Source: Beta vulgaris subsp. vulgaris
Lineage: Eukaryota > Streptophyta > Magnoliopsida > Caryophyllales > Amaranthaceae
Direction of reading: 5' to 3'
Length of the DNA: 64,000 nt
Assembly: GCF_026745355.1 (NCBI RefSeq)
Contig: NC_079209.1
Location: 11,256,535-11,320,534 of the forward strand
Shown here piece after piece: positions 10,550-22,337 of the stretch (the first letter of the stretch is position 1; each line of letters begins with the position of its first letter). The notes below the pieces were generated by a model. It was not told where the DNA came from and made no database searches. It saw only the letters and a list, made by a program, of their open reading frames with translations. A program made the position numbers and the translations under genes.

Positions 10550-10990
10550 AACAGGTAAAAATTACACTATATCAAAACAAGACCAACTATATGAAAATAA
10601 CACCAGCTATATCAGAGCAAAAACAAACTATGTCATCGGTATAAAAGAAACAATAAAGCACACACTATACCACATACAAAATACACTACATCATATAGAA
10701 TAACACTATATCAATCAAAACTACACTATATCAAAAGGAACATTATTCCAAATTTTTATACGGCACAAACACTATATCACATTGAAACACAATATACCAC
10801 ATACAAAATACACTATATCATATAGAACAACACTATATCAGTCAAAACTACATTGTATCAAAAGGAACATTATTGTAATTTTTATAAGGCACTACAAGGC
10901 ACAAACATTGTATTATTTGTATAACATTAAAACATACTATATTACATACAACCATACTAGATCACTCAAAACTATACTATATCGGAAATT
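10550..10990. repeat. CACTATATCA-type repeats filling an intron
   Basis: This is a dense series of CACTATATCA, CACTACATCATATAG, AACACTATATCA and CTATATCAAAAGGAACATT. A segment of about 90 bp (near 10680-10755) is repeated near 10805-10880 and resembles 7010-7090 downstream. It lies between the exon ending at 11017 and the exon beginning at 10499. Confidence 0.7.
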
Positions 10991-11016
10991 AAAATTATTC
11001 TAATATTCAAACGTAC

Positions 11017-11404
11017 ATCTTTAGATTTTGTGGTAATTTCTACATCAATGAAACTTCCTGGTGGAAGCTCAAACTGAATATGAAGCTTTCCCTTCACCTT
11101 CCTCTTGGGTACAACCTCGTTTCGTACATCACTTTCTCCACTTGTTGTATCATCACTTTCGTACATCACCTTCCTCAAATCCAACGTGTTATTTGCAATA
11201 GGAGCTAAAAAAGAAGAAAAAGCAAATAACACATGCAACTTTTTAAAAACCTCCCCACCTTCAACTAACCTAATTAACACAGAATAAACAGAAGACATAG
11301 AAATTTGTCCTTTATCCCGACAAACTCCAAAGTAATCCCTCCAACTTGCTTTCAATTCAAAATGCGGATTCTCCGCATTAGGTCCCCTAAACACATCGAC
11401 CAAA
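11017..11404 (-). pseudogene. Exon of the Ulp1-type gene at the left edge of the Athila insertion
   Basis: The exon reads VDVFRGPNAENPHFELKASW, CRDKGQISMSSVYSV, LFAFSSFLAPIANNTLDLRK, then an acidic/basic stretch ending ITTKSKD before a donor GTACGT at 11016. The frame runs directly into the right-flank exon (ending ..VERNDL, 23805 onward) when the Athila element and one copy of the CCAAA duplication are removed. The exon was therefore open here when the element inserted. Confidence 0.6.
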
Positions 11405-12863
11405 TGATATTATGATTTTATATAGAGTTTTCTCCCCTATTCATGTGCTAAAAGTTATGGTTATGGTGCTCTTAGGAGCCATTTGGTACTAACTCTCTCC
11501 ATCTAGTTGTGGTTTAATGTTTTGTATTGGATTGTAGGTTTTAGGTAGCTATTACCTACCTTATATGATTGCACACTGGATTAGAGAGGTTGGACGCTGA
11601 ATTTCTAGATCCCGAGGATGCTTTCCGGGACTTTAAGCAAAGGACGAACAAGAAACGAAGCTTATGCTGACCGGCCCGACAGGGTCGGGCGAACCAGCTT
11701 GATCGGGCGAAGAGACAACTTTTATGGTTCTGCTGCGGGCCCGATCGGGCGTTCAACGCCTAGTCGTATTTCGGTGTTTCGCCCGATCGGGCGACCTGGC
11801 CCGACGTCGGGAGCCCCTGCCAGCTACTTCTGCCTGCCACGTTATCAGACTGCCCGATGTCATCGGGCGGGTCAGCCCGATCTCATCGGGTGACTGATAG
11901 TTTTTGGTTTTTTCCTTCGCTTTGGAGCCCGATGCCATCGGGCATCTTTGGCCCGATCGGGCGACTGACGAGACGCGGTTTTAATGATACGGGCCCTTCT
12001 TTCGAGATTTTTGCTATTGTTTTAGGGCTTGTATAAATAGAAAAATCAGAATTATTAATCCTATCTAGTTTTTATTATTAGTTTTCTCTAGAGAGTGTTT
12101 CAAGAACCTTAATTTATGCTTTGTGATTTCAATTCAAGATCAAACCTTTTGCTTATTCATAGTTCAATATAATTCGGTAATCTTTCTTCTTATTTCTTTG
12201 TTATTTCTTCCATTGTTAATTATATTTTTTCTTAGTTATTTGCCATGTTTCAAAGTATGAGTTTTTATATGATTCTTGTTATTGTTTTCATGATTATGAG
12301 TGAGTAGTTCTATATCTAGAATTGTGGAGATCTATGTATGCAATGAGGGATTGATAGATTAGTTTGATTATCTTGTATTTCAATGTTTCCTTTGATTGAT
12401 TCTTCATGCTAGGATTATAAGTTAGGCCTGATTTATATTTCTATTGTTGCAATACTGAATCTACTTCGAGAGGAGAGATACCGTATAGGCTTTCAATTAT
12501 TAGGCAAAGTGACCCTTGACTATGCGAGAGCGGCTGGGTGATCTTTGAGGGAGGTAATGTTCGAGAGAAATTACATGTGCCCTAGACAGTTGACTTACTA
12601 GGTGGTTATTATTATCCTTGATTTCCCGAATTGTATGCATAGTGATCCATGATTCTAGTACTTTATTAATATATTTACACCTTCATATTTAATTCTGCTA
12701 TCTGTTTAGTTTAGTAACACAACCATTCATCTGATTTCGTTAGTATATATTAGAGTTCAGATACATATATAACTTCTCCCTGTGGATTCGATCCTGACTT
12801 CCCTGACTACTAGTTAGTGGACCTTAGGTTATTTTTGATTAGGTGATACGACTTTAGCCTTCA
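11405..12863 (+). repeat. 5' LTR of the Athila element
   Basis: It begins TGATATTATG and ends ..GCCTTCA. It holds a GC-rich block of CCCGATCGGGCG palindromes (about 11660-11965) and a TATAAATAG box at 12032-12040. The right LTR ends ..GCCTATCA, so the two 3' ends differ by a small indel. Confidence 0.9.
12032..12040 (+). promoter_or_regulatory. Candidate TATA box of the LTR promoter
   Basis: TATAAATAG lies about 70 bp downstream of the palindrome block, at the likely U3/R boundary. The same sequence occurs in the right LTR at 22969-22977. Confidence 0.55.
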
Positions 12864-12868
12864 AATTT

Positions 12869-12886
12869 TGGCGCCGTTGCCGGGGA
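12869..12886 (+). other. Primer-binding site
   Basis: TGGCGCCGTTGCCGGGGA starts five bases after the 5' LTR. This PBS sequence is usual for Athila/Tat elements and is normally attributed to tRNA-Asp. Confidence 0.8.
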
Positions 12887-12994
12887 CGGTTTATTTTATT
12901 TTGTCTGAATTATAGTATTAAACTAACCTCTACTCTGAAGAACACCTGTTCTTTGGAGCATCTCACGTTTGTTTTAGTGTTTTTGGTGTATGAG

Positions 12995-14640
12995 CAGGAA
13001 ATTGAAATCCCAAATCTCATCCCGTTCGATCCGAGATTGAAAAGACCGCTCGTAGACTCAGAAAGAAAACTAAACAAGCTAAGCTGTCTGCAGGGACACC
13101 CTCCCAAAAGACACCTTCTCCACCATCTTCCCCACACCAAGAAACCCCACCTCACCTATTACTCAACATGGGTGAGAATGTTACTCGAACCTTCAGAGAC
13201 TATGCACAACCATCTCCTGATAACGTGCCTACTGGGGTACGGATGCCCACTATTGCTGCTACAAATTTTGAGATCAAGTCTCATGTTCTGAATATGGTTC
13301 AGAACAATCAGTTCGCTGGGTTACCATCTGAAGACCCAAATCAGCACTGCAGAGATTTTTACAGTGTTGTGCTACTCAGAAGCAAGCTGGTGTTACTCCT
13401 GATGAGATGAAATCCTCCTATTTGGTTCTCTCTGCGCGATAAAGCTTTGTTCTGGTATAAAAAGCTGCCTTCCACCATCACCACCTGGCCAGAACTTTCC
13501 AAGATTTTCCTCATCAAGTGGTACCCTTACCAGAAAACTGCAGATATGAGACATGCTAGTTACTTTCACCCAAGATCCTGGTGAATCTCTATATGAAGCT
13601 TGGGAGCGGTTCAAGGATCTGCAGCGTCTATGTCCTCATCATGGGTTGGACCAGTGGTACTTGTGTCAGATTTTCTACACTAGAGTTGATGCAGATACAC
13701 GACGGGTAATTGATGGAGCATCTGGTGGGTTCTTCATGGATAAAGCAATTGAGGAAGGGTATGAACTTTTGGAGAAGCTAGCATCTAATCAAGCCTCTAC
13801 CATTCGTTCCTCTTTGAAAAAGGGGGTAAACATGATGTTGAAGCCATTTCCTACTGTCTGGGCAACTAGCTCTCTAACTCAGAAATTGATCCCTGAAGTT
13901 AGGTAATGATTCCTCCCATATGAGTGTTAATGCGATGGCTAGTGCTTCTAACTATAATGTGCATATGTGATGCTTGTGGAATATCTGGGCACAACTCTCA
14001 AGAGTGTCCTGCGCTGGGAAATAACTGTGAGGCCGTCAATGCTTTCCAGTCACAACCTAGGAACCAGTTCAACCCTATTCCAACACCTAAATCCTGGGTT
14101 AAGACACATCCAACCTCTCATATAGGAGTACTAATGTGTTGAACCCTCAACCTCAACAACCATATCCACCTCAACAACAGGGTCAACAATACCAACCTTC
14201 ACAACAAGCTCCACCTGGTTTTCAGAGAAATCAAGCACCTCCACAGCCTGCTCCTCCTGCTGACCCAGCCATACAGAGTTGAAGAATATGATGTTCCAGA
14301 TGCAGAAGGGTTCAATGCTTTTCAAGCTGACACAAAAGCTCAACTGGAAAATTTGGGCACGCATAACAAGATGTTGGAGACTCAACTAGCTCAGTTGGCT
14401 AGTTCTTCTGCTAGTAGGCCACCTGGGGCCTTACCTTCACAATCAATGCAACCAAGGGACACTGCCAATGCCATCACTCTTAGGAGTGGAACACATTATG
14501 ATGGTCCCCAATGCCTAAGGATGGTCCGGTTGAGCCAGAAAAAAATGCAGACACTGAAACTTCGTCAGCTCCTGAGGCTACCACCAACACAAATGCAGAG
14601 AAGCAGAAGTACCTGAAAAGATTCCTCCACCACTCCTGCG
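12995..14640 (+). pseudogene. Athila gag (frameshifted)
   Basis: Blocks recognisable as Retrotrans_gag are FEIKSHVLNMVQNNQFAGLP (about 13270), DKALFWYKKLPSTITTWPEL (about 13440) and DPGESLYEAWERFKDLQRLC (about 13570). A CCHC zinc knuckle CDACGISGHNSQEC lies near 13970-14010, and the typical linker NAITLRSGTHYDGP near 14470-14510. Gag forms the virus-like particle and binds RNA. The blocks lie in different frames, with shifts near 13350, 13420, 13550, 13910, 14120 and 14510. A Pro/Gln-rich spacer lies around 14140-14270. Confidence 0.8.
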
Positions 14641-14881
14641 ATAAGGTTCCTATTCCCACTCGTCTATCAAAGAATAAGCTGGATCACCAACTTGGTAAGT
14701 TTATGGAGGTAGTGAAAAATCTTCAGGTAACTGTTCCATTTACTGAACTCATTACTCAAGTACCTGCATATGCTAAATTTTTGAAGGAAATTTTGACTAG
14801 GAAAAGAGCCTTTAATGCAGTAGAAACTGTTGCCTTTACTGAAGAATGTAGTGCTCTTTTCAAAATCAATCCCCTCCTAAA

Positions 14882-15229
14882 TTGAAAGATCCGGGGAGTT
14901 TCTCCATCCCTTGTAATATTGGCACCATATTTATTGACAAAGCCTTATGTGATTTAGGTGCTAGTGTTAGTGTCATGCCCTTGACTGTTTGTAAAAAGCT
15001 TGACATGGGAGATTTAAAATGTACCAACATTACTCTTCAAATGGCTGACCGTTCTGTTAAATACCCCCTAGGTATCTTAGAGGACGTTCCTGTGAGGGTA
15101 GGTAAATTTTACATTCCTGTGGATTTTGTTGTGCTTGACATGGAAGAGGATACTCAAATCCCAATCATTTTAGGGAGACCATTCCTTCATACTGCTGGAG
15201 CTGTCATAGATGTAAAAATGGGAAATTAA
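14882..15229 (+). pseudogene. Athila aspartic protease domain
   Basis: An open stretch of 115 codons contains ALCDLGASVSVMPLTV with the DLGAS active-site motif (a D-[LT]-G-[AS] variant usual in Athila), followed by IPIILGRPFLHTAGAVIDV, the conserved flap/C-terminal block. It matures the gag-pol polyprotein. It is separated by a stop or shift from the preceding gag frame and from the RT downstream. Confidence 0.8.
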
Positions 15230-15694
15230 CTTTGACTGTGGGGGATAAGGTAACTTTTAGTTTGACCAATGCTTTGAAAGTTCACATGCTAGAGGAAGCC
15301 TGTTACAGAATAGATGTCATTGATGTGCTGGTTAATGATGACATGCCTCAATCCCTATGCGGGATCCACTGGAGGCTTTGCTTTGTTTTACCTCTTCCAC
15401 AGGTGATGATATTATCCGGACTACTGAAGTGGATGCTTGGGAAGCAGCTTTTACCTGTGTCGAGCTTGATGGTACTACCACTCATGAGGATGAACGGTTA
15501 GTATGTGCTACTCAACCGGTAGAGGTAAAGAAACCTGAACTGAAACCCCTTCCCCCTTCTCTGCGTATGCTTTTCTGGATGATTCTGAAAATTGCCCTGT
15601 GATTGTTAGTGCTGCATTAAATGATGGTCAAATGTCTCAACTTTTGTCTGTTTTGCGACAACATAAAAAGGCCATTGGATAAAATATTGATGAT

Positions 15695-16483
15695 TTGAAA
15701 GGCATAAGCCCTGACTTTTGCATGCATAAAATTCATCTTGAGGATGATCATCGTCCTAGTATACAAGGTCAGCGTCGTTTGAACCCGAATATGCAGGAAG
15801 TTGTCAAAAAAGAGGTTATGAAATTGCTTGATGCTGGGATTATCTATCCTATTTCTGATTCTAAGTGGGTGAGTCCAGTTCAAGTGGTTCCTAAAAAGGG
15901 CGGTACTACTGTAGTTAAAAATGAGAAAAATGAATTAATTGCTACAAGAGTAGTTACTGGGTGGCGTATGTGCATTGATTATAGGAAATTAAATGTTGCC
16001 ACTAAGAAAGACCATTTTCCCCTTCCCTTCATTGATCAGATGTTGGAACGTCTAGCTTGTCATTTTCTGTTATCTAGATGGCTATTCTGGTTTCTTCCAA
16101 ATCCCTATCCACTTAAATGACCAGGAGAAGACCACCTTTACATGTCCTTATGGTACCTTTGCATATGAAGGATGCCCTTTGGCCTATGTAATGCCCCTGC
16201 TACTTTCCAACGTTGTATGATGGCCATATTTTCTGAATTTATTGAGTCCATCATGGAAGTATTTATGGATGACTTTAGTGTGTATGGCATTGATTTTGAT
16301 GCATGTTTGCTGAATTTGACTAAAGTACTGAAAAGATGTGAGGATGTCCACCTTGTCTTGAACTGGGAGAAGTGCCACTTCATGGTTACTGAAGGAGTGG
16401 TACTTGGTCATATTATTTCTGAACGAGGCATCCAGGTGGACAAAGCAAAAATTCAAGTGATTGAGCAATTACCCCTCCTGTGA
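15695..16483 (+). pseudogene. Athila reverse transcriptase domain
   Basis: The domain shows VKKEVMKLLDAGIIYPISDS and WVSPVQVVPKKGG. WRMCIDYRKLNVATKKDHFP follows, and MPFGLCNAPATFQRCM follows a frameshift near 16080-16170. The catalytic box is FMDD in VFMDDFSVYG near 16260, and LGHIISERGIQVDKAKI is also present. This is the canonical Ty3/gypsy order. The region between the IDYRKLN block and the MPFGLCNAPATF block is shifted, with a stop at about 16119. Confidence 0.85.
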
Positions 16484-17053
16484 ATGTTAAGGGTGTTAGA
16501 GGTTTTCTTGGTCATGCGGGATTTTATCGCCGCTTTATCAAGGACTTCTCTAAAATTGCTAAACCACTTACTCAGTTGCTCCTCAAGGATGCCCCGTTCC
16601 TGTTTACTGATGAGTGTCTAGTGTCTTTTAACAGGATCAAGCAAGCTCTGATTACTGCTCCTATCATCCGATCTCCAGATTGGACCCTCCCATTTGAGAT
16701 TATGTGTGATGCCAGTGATTATGCTGTGGGAGCTGTCCTTGGTCAGAGAAAAGACAACATCCTCCATGCCATCTACTATGCTAGCAAGACACTCGATGAA
16801 GCTCAAGTAATTATGCCACACGAGAAAGAGCTTAGCTGTGGTCTATGCCTTGGACAAGTTCAGGACCTATCTGCTTGGGTCTAAAGTCATTGTCTACACT
16901 GATCATGCTGCATTGAAGTACCTCCTCGCCAAAAAGGAGGCCAAGCCTCGACTCATTCGGTGGATTTTGCTGCTCCAAGAATTCGACTTGGAGATCAGAG
17001 ATAAAAAGGGTGCAGAAAATGTAGTGGCTGACCATTTGTCCCAGTCAGTATGA
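16480..17053 (+). pseudogene. Athila RNase H domain
   Basis: The connection region RGFLGHAGFYRRFIKDFSKI leads to RNase H with FEIMCDASDYAVGAVLGQ (first catalytic Asp), the ELSCG block near 16830, and [14 protein letters not shown] (another catalytic Asp). It ends [12 protein letters not shown], the usual end of this domain. One frame change occurs near 16840. RNase H removes template RNA during reverse transcription. Confidence 0.8.
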
Positions 17054-17199
17054 AGATATGGAAGAAGGTCTACCCATTGACGACTCCTTTCCTGATGATA
17101 AGCTCCTGGCAGTCACTTCTGTTACCCCGTGGTATGCGGACTTCGCCAACTTTTGTGTGAGTGGACAAACCCCTCCAGAGCTGAGCTACCAGCAGAGAA

Positions 17200-18412
17200 A
17201 GAAATTTCTCATGATGCCAAACAATTCTTTGGGATGACCCTTTGCTTTACAACTCTGTGCTGACACATCTATAGGCGATGTATCCCAGAGTGGGAGGTGC
17301 ATGACATTCTGAAGCACTCTCACTCCCTTCCATGTGGAGGCCATGCTGGGCCTCCAAAACAGTAGCAAAGGTACTTCAATCTGGTTTTTATTGGCCAACA
17401 CTTTTTCATGATGCTAGTATTTTTGTTAAGTCTTGTGATGCATGCCAACGAACAGGAAATATTTCCCGTAGACATGAGATGCCCCAAACCCCATCCTAGA
17501 AGTTGAACTATTTGATGTGTGGGGTATTGATTTTATGGGTCCTTTTCCCTCTTCCTCAGGCAACAATTTCATACTTGTTGCTGTGACTATGTCTCTAAGT
17601 GGGTAGAAGCTATTGCATCACCGACCAATGACTCTAAGGTTGTCATGAAAATGTTCAAAAAGATTATCTTTCCACGGTTTGGGGTACCAAGAGTTGTCAT
17701 TAGTGATGGGGGATCCCACTTTCACAAAAGAACCTTTGAAGCCCTACTCAAAAAGTATGGTGTCTACCATAGGACTGGCCTAGCATACCACCTCAGACAA
17801 GTGGGCAAGTAGAAGTGTCTAACCGTGAAATAAAGTCTATTTTGGAGAAAGTGGTAGCTAAATCGAGAAAAGATTGGAGTGATAAGTTAGATGACACCTT
17901 ATGGGCTTATAGAACTGCTTTTAAGACCCCTATTGGTACCACCCCTTATCGACTAGTCTATGGAAAAGCATGCCACCTACCTGTCGAACTAGAGTATAAG
18001 GCTTTTTGGGCGGTTAAAGAGTTGAACCTTGATGCTAAATTAGCAGGAGAAAAGCGTTTATTGCAATCAATGAGCTTGATGAACTTAGACTAAATGCTTA
18101 TGATAGTTCGCGTCTCTACAAAGAGCGCACTAAGAGATGGCATGATAAGAAAATTCTGAGTGGGAGTTCAATATTGGTGACAAGGTTTTATTGTACAACT
18201 CTAGACTAAAGCTTTTTCCTGGTAAGCTGAATCTAGGTGGTCTGGTCCCTTTTCTGTCACTAACACTAACAAGTTTGGTTCTATTGAGGTGATGAATGCA
18301 ACAGGTGAGAAGTTCAAAGTTAATGGACAACGTCTGAAGTTGTACTATACCGGAATCCCTGTTGGATCTGTGGAGGAGTTATACCTTCAACCCCCATCCC
18401 CTTCTGTTTGAG
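17200..18412 (+). pseudogene. Athila integrase
   Basis: The zinc-binding HHCC block reads [18 protein letters not shown] and CDACQRTGN (about 17300-17460). The DDE core follows with [11 protein letters not shown] (first Asp, about 17530), RVVISDGGSHF (second Asp, about 17700) and [11 protein letters not shown] (Glu, about 17810). Further conserved text is [20 protein letters not shown] and [19 protein letters not shown]. Shifts occur near 17490, 17595, 17730, 17790 and after 18090. It inserts cDNA into the genome. Confidence 0.8.
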
Positions 18413-18639
18413 GGATGAAGCATTATGGTCGTGCGGGACCTTTATAAACCAGCGCTAATCGGGAGGCAACCCGATTTCTTTCTTTTCTTTCGTAGTTTTT
18501 TCTAGATTTTTTATTTTTTACTTTGCTAATTTTTGTAGTTTGGTGAGAGAGTGAGAGGGTACTGATATTCCTCTTCAGGTTACATGTGTGCAGGATTGCT
18601 TACCAACTGGAAAAGTTCATTCAAAAATACGAGCAATTG

Positions 18640-19015
18640 TTACTGGGCATAGCCCGAGCCATCGGGCGAGGAGGCCCGATCGGGCGCGCAACGGAAAAAT
18701 AAAATTGATGAAAAAAAACAAGCGCCCGATCGGGCGAAGTTCCGTCAACTAATTTACGACAAACTTGGCAGACGCCCGATGGGATCGGGCGACAACGCTC
18801 GATCGGGCCCGCAACCAGAACTGGGAAGACAAAGAATATCTCCCGATCAGGCCCCCAACCAAATCTCTTTTGGCGAAATAAACTGACAGACGCTCGATGG
18901 CATCGGGCGGGGTTGCCCGATCGGGCGCGCAACAAATTTCAGGGAAGGGAAAAAATACGCCCGATGGCATCGGGCCAGATTCGCCCGATCGGGCTCGGGG
19001 TCCGGCTGGCGAGAT
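18640..19015. repeat. CCCGATCGGGCG palindrome array, internal copy
   Basis: About ten copies of GCCCGATCGGGC or split versions (CCCGAT-GGCATCGGGC and GAGCCATCGGGC) occur in under 400 bp. They sit between integrase and the ATHILA ORF-1 region. The motif is self-complementary and rich in CpG. Long open frames over this block, full of Pro-Asp-Arg-Ala, are artefacts of the repeat. Confidence 0.8.
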
Positions 19016-19359
19016 TAAAGGGGTTTTTCCCCTTCTTTTCACTCACTTCCTCTCACATTTTCTCTCTCCTCCAAACCCTAACCCCCAAATTCTCTCATCT
19101 TCTTCTCCAAACTCTAACCCCCCTTTCCACCATTGAAGACCCTCCCTCAAACCTTCAAATTCTTACCAATTTTTCTCTTCTATCACTTTCTACTCATCTC
19201 TCACCCTACTTTCTTCACTTTTCTCCCACTCTATCTCTCCCCTTCATCTCCTTCTTCATCTTTTCCACCATTAAAGTGAGATTTGAGTGATACTAGTTTT
19301 CCCCTCTTTTCCCCATTAGAGAGTAGTTGAAGCTTTCATTTTTTGCACATCTAAGAACC

Positions 19360-20800
19360 ATGTTCACAAGGCGACGAAAATCTACAACGGGCTCACAACC
19401 ACCACCACCACCGGAAATTCCCGAGATGAGACTTCCCGGACGTCATCTTCTCCACGGAGGAACAAAGAGAACGATTTCAGCGCCTCAAGGGGGCGAGGTA
19501 AGTCCTACAACGTTCCTTGATATTGAATTTTGGATAAATTGGGATTCAATGAATTTAGAGAATTTATGAAAATAATTGGTATGGAAACCCTTTATTCCTG
19601 TTCATGTCAACACATATCCAGTGCTTGTGTATGAATTCTACAGTAGCTTGAATGTGACCCACCCTCGCTCAGGACCAATTTCGCATGTTTCCTATAGGCT
19701 TTAAATAGGGACTTCACCCTCACCCTGCCGAGTTTGCTCGCATACTCCGTGTCCTCAACCGGGGGGAGATTGGGCACCCCCTGACTATCATCACAGGGAC
19801 ATTTACTATGCCATAACAGGGGACGAAACTGATTTTACCTTGCAACATTGTCATGCTAGGTACATACACCAACCCATCTTTAAAATTTGGGTTCGTTTCA
19901 TGTCAAAGACCTTGTTTGGGAGGGTTGAAGGGCAACTCATTCGAGGGGATGAGCTTTATCTGATAGGTAGCTACATGTATCGGGGCACTCCCCGCCGCTT
20001 CCACTACAACATCCCTCACCATGTTGCGCTCCAAATGGAGCGTATTGCCACCACATACCCTAAGCGGCGCGCCGATGGGACGTTTTCCTCTCGGCCCATC
20101 GTGAACGGGGGGCTAGTCACTCTTTTTGCTAGGGCCATTCCCGACTTTGACGAGACTCGTTATCAGCCGGCCTTAGGACCTACCCTATTGGACTATGCCT
20201 ATCTCACTCGCCTGCATTGGTTGAACGGGGTGGGGATACATACAGTGGCAAATTAACGGAAATGCTTCCATTACTGCCCAACCCTTTGGCCAAAATCAAA
20301 CCTGGCCAACCTCACTATCACCTTCCCATTGCGGTTCTGACTTTCCCACCCCTCGCCCCCATATTCCTGAGCGTACCTGCTACCGTCGTCCCCATGTTGA
20401 GGATATCCCCTCATCTTCTGATGCTCTCCTCCCCCATATTCTACTGCTCCTCCTTCCTTTGATTTTCAGGAGATGATGACCCTGCTTCAGCATATGGATA
20501 CTGGCATTGCAGCCAAACAGCGCAATCCAGGGCTCAGCCAGCAGGTTGATGCCAATGGTGTCTTCTACAGAATCTCAGTCAGCGGGCGATACATTAGCCA
20601 CATGATCGCACCTGGCTTTGTATTCGATGTAGACGAGAACTGCCGTTGCATCGCATTGCTGAGCATGATGCACATCCCTCTTGGTATACTTGGAACCCGA
20701 GCTACAGTAGCCCGGCGGTGAGGTGGATGGAGATGAGGCTAGTGAGGATGTGCACATGGATGACTGATATCCACATCTCTCCTTCCTCTTGTTGCAATAA
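19360..20800 (+). pseudogene. ATHILA ORF-1-like region
   Basis: Starting at the ATG near 19360 (MFTRRRKSTTGSQPPPPPE), frames continue as FLDIEFWINWDSMNLENL. After shifts they read IFKIWVRFMSKTLFGR, GDELYLIGSYMY, HHVALQMERIATTYPKRR and LGPTLLDYAYLTRLHWLNG. The arrangement resembles the ATHILA ORF-1 family (Pfam PF03078 as I recall it), which lies 3' of pol in Athila elements. The function is not established. A further degenerate block, EMMTLLQHMDTGIAAKQ, lies near 20470. Multiple stops and shifts make it a pseudogene. Confidence 0.65.
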
Positions 20801-20829
20801 GGTCATTGCCACGTTCAGCTTGGGGGAGG

Positions 20830-22324
20830 ACTTCTGTAAGTATCACTCTCACTATTATTGCTTTTTAGGTAGGTTAGTTCTACTGTGTTCTTAGGCTAGT
20901 TAAGTTAGTTAATTAGTTAACTTTTTCTTTTCATAAAAACAAAACAACAAAAAAAAAATTGAAATATTGCTGAAAAAATACCAAAAATACGAGTTGAACA
21001 TGAATAGTCTAATTGCTTCCCTGTGCCCCAAACTTTGCCTTGAAAAATGATTTAACTCATTATACTGGATAGTCGGGCATTCGTGATTGGGATGTTGTGA
21101 TGTGATTTTGATTGCCTTGGTCTTGAGTAGATTTTGATGATAAAACACTACTTTAACTGCATGCTTGAACTGGTTACATTGTAAGGATTCATTCGAGCCT
21201 TCGATGCATATTTATGTCCGAATTATCCTTGTGTGTTAGTTCCTCATATCATTCTTATCTTGACTTTGGCATTGTACTCGTTGATTTCTGATGACTTTGG
21301 ACATTGTGTTATGATAGAGGCGTTCAATTGTTTGATTTTTGGCCTCAGAATTTTCTGAAAAAGAATCATTTCCCTCCTAGCCCCGCTGAGCCTAATGAGT
21401 TTTTGGATCTATATCAAGCCACATTACATGCCTTGAGCCTTTTCAATGTTTATTGTCCCAAGCCTAGCTTGGGGGAGCATTCGTTAGGTTAGAACTATGT
21501 TGTGTGGTTGATTTTCGGGTTGATTGGAAATAATATGTTTATGTTGAAATGAGGTGAAGTGAATAAGAGAAAAGAAAACAAAGAAATAAAATATATAGAA
21601 AATAACACATGAAAAGAATCAAGAAGTCACGAGTCATGAAAAGAAAAAAAAAAGATTAAAAATCAGAACAATACATTTTGCTGAAAACTATCAAGGAGAC
21701 AATTGTTGGTTGGTTCGAAAAATCTAAAGTTGGTCATTATTTTGGGTATGTGATTGAGACCATGGAAGTTGTTTTTACCACACCTAGTTCTACTAGTGTT
21801 GATTGCTCCCCTTTTCTGGGCTTTTCCACCACATTCCCCAAATAATTCCTTACCTTTACCCGAGCCCCATTACAACCCTCGAAAGACCTTTTGAGCACTT
21901 GTTTGAATGTTTATTGGAATGATACAGAGTCAATGTGCCAAAGTTGAAGTTTAAGTTTGTTATTTGAGTCGACTTGAGTAGGATGAGCGATATTTTACCT
22001 TTTCTAAACACATGAGAGTGTGAGAGGGAAGGGATATTATGGTTGGGTTGGTGAGCGTTCGGGCACACTTTATGCTCGCCACAAAAATTGAGAGGAGTGA
22101 CACCCTGGTGAGTCCCTTTTCAAGATATGCAAGTTATGTATGGCTGCTATTTCGGACAATTTGCTTAAGTGATTGGTAGTCAAAAGTAATCTGATTCAAC
22201 TGAACTTGAACTTTGCTTGCTTGAAGGTTATTGAATTCAAAATGTTTGAGTTTCATACTTTTAAGGGTGAAGCAAATTCTATTCATATTCATGTTGTGCT
22301 TTGCATAGGGACAAGCAAAGGTTT
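20830..22324 (+). other. Athila 3' internal non-coding region
   Basis: This is AT-rich sequence between the ORF-1-like remnant and the polypurine tract. AGCTTGGGGGA-like purine runs recur at about 20817, 21468 and 22325. No conserved coding domain is seen. Confidence 0.5.
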
Positions 22325-22337
22325 AGCTTGGGGGATT
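22325..22337 (+). other. Polypurine tract
   Basis: AGCTTGGGGGATT sits immediately before the TG of the 3' LTR, where plus-strand DNA synthesis would be primed. Confidence 0.65.

Noticed and set aside
11556..11938. Open frames on both strands rich in Arg, Pro, Gly and Ala in the LTR
   Set aside because: They are created by the CCCGATCGGGCG palindromes, which read open in several frames; the same frames appear in the other LTR.
18621..19290. Several overlapping frames on both strands between integrase and the ATHILA ORF-1 region
   Set aside because: Again produced by the palindrome array and a following C/T-rich leader; no domain.
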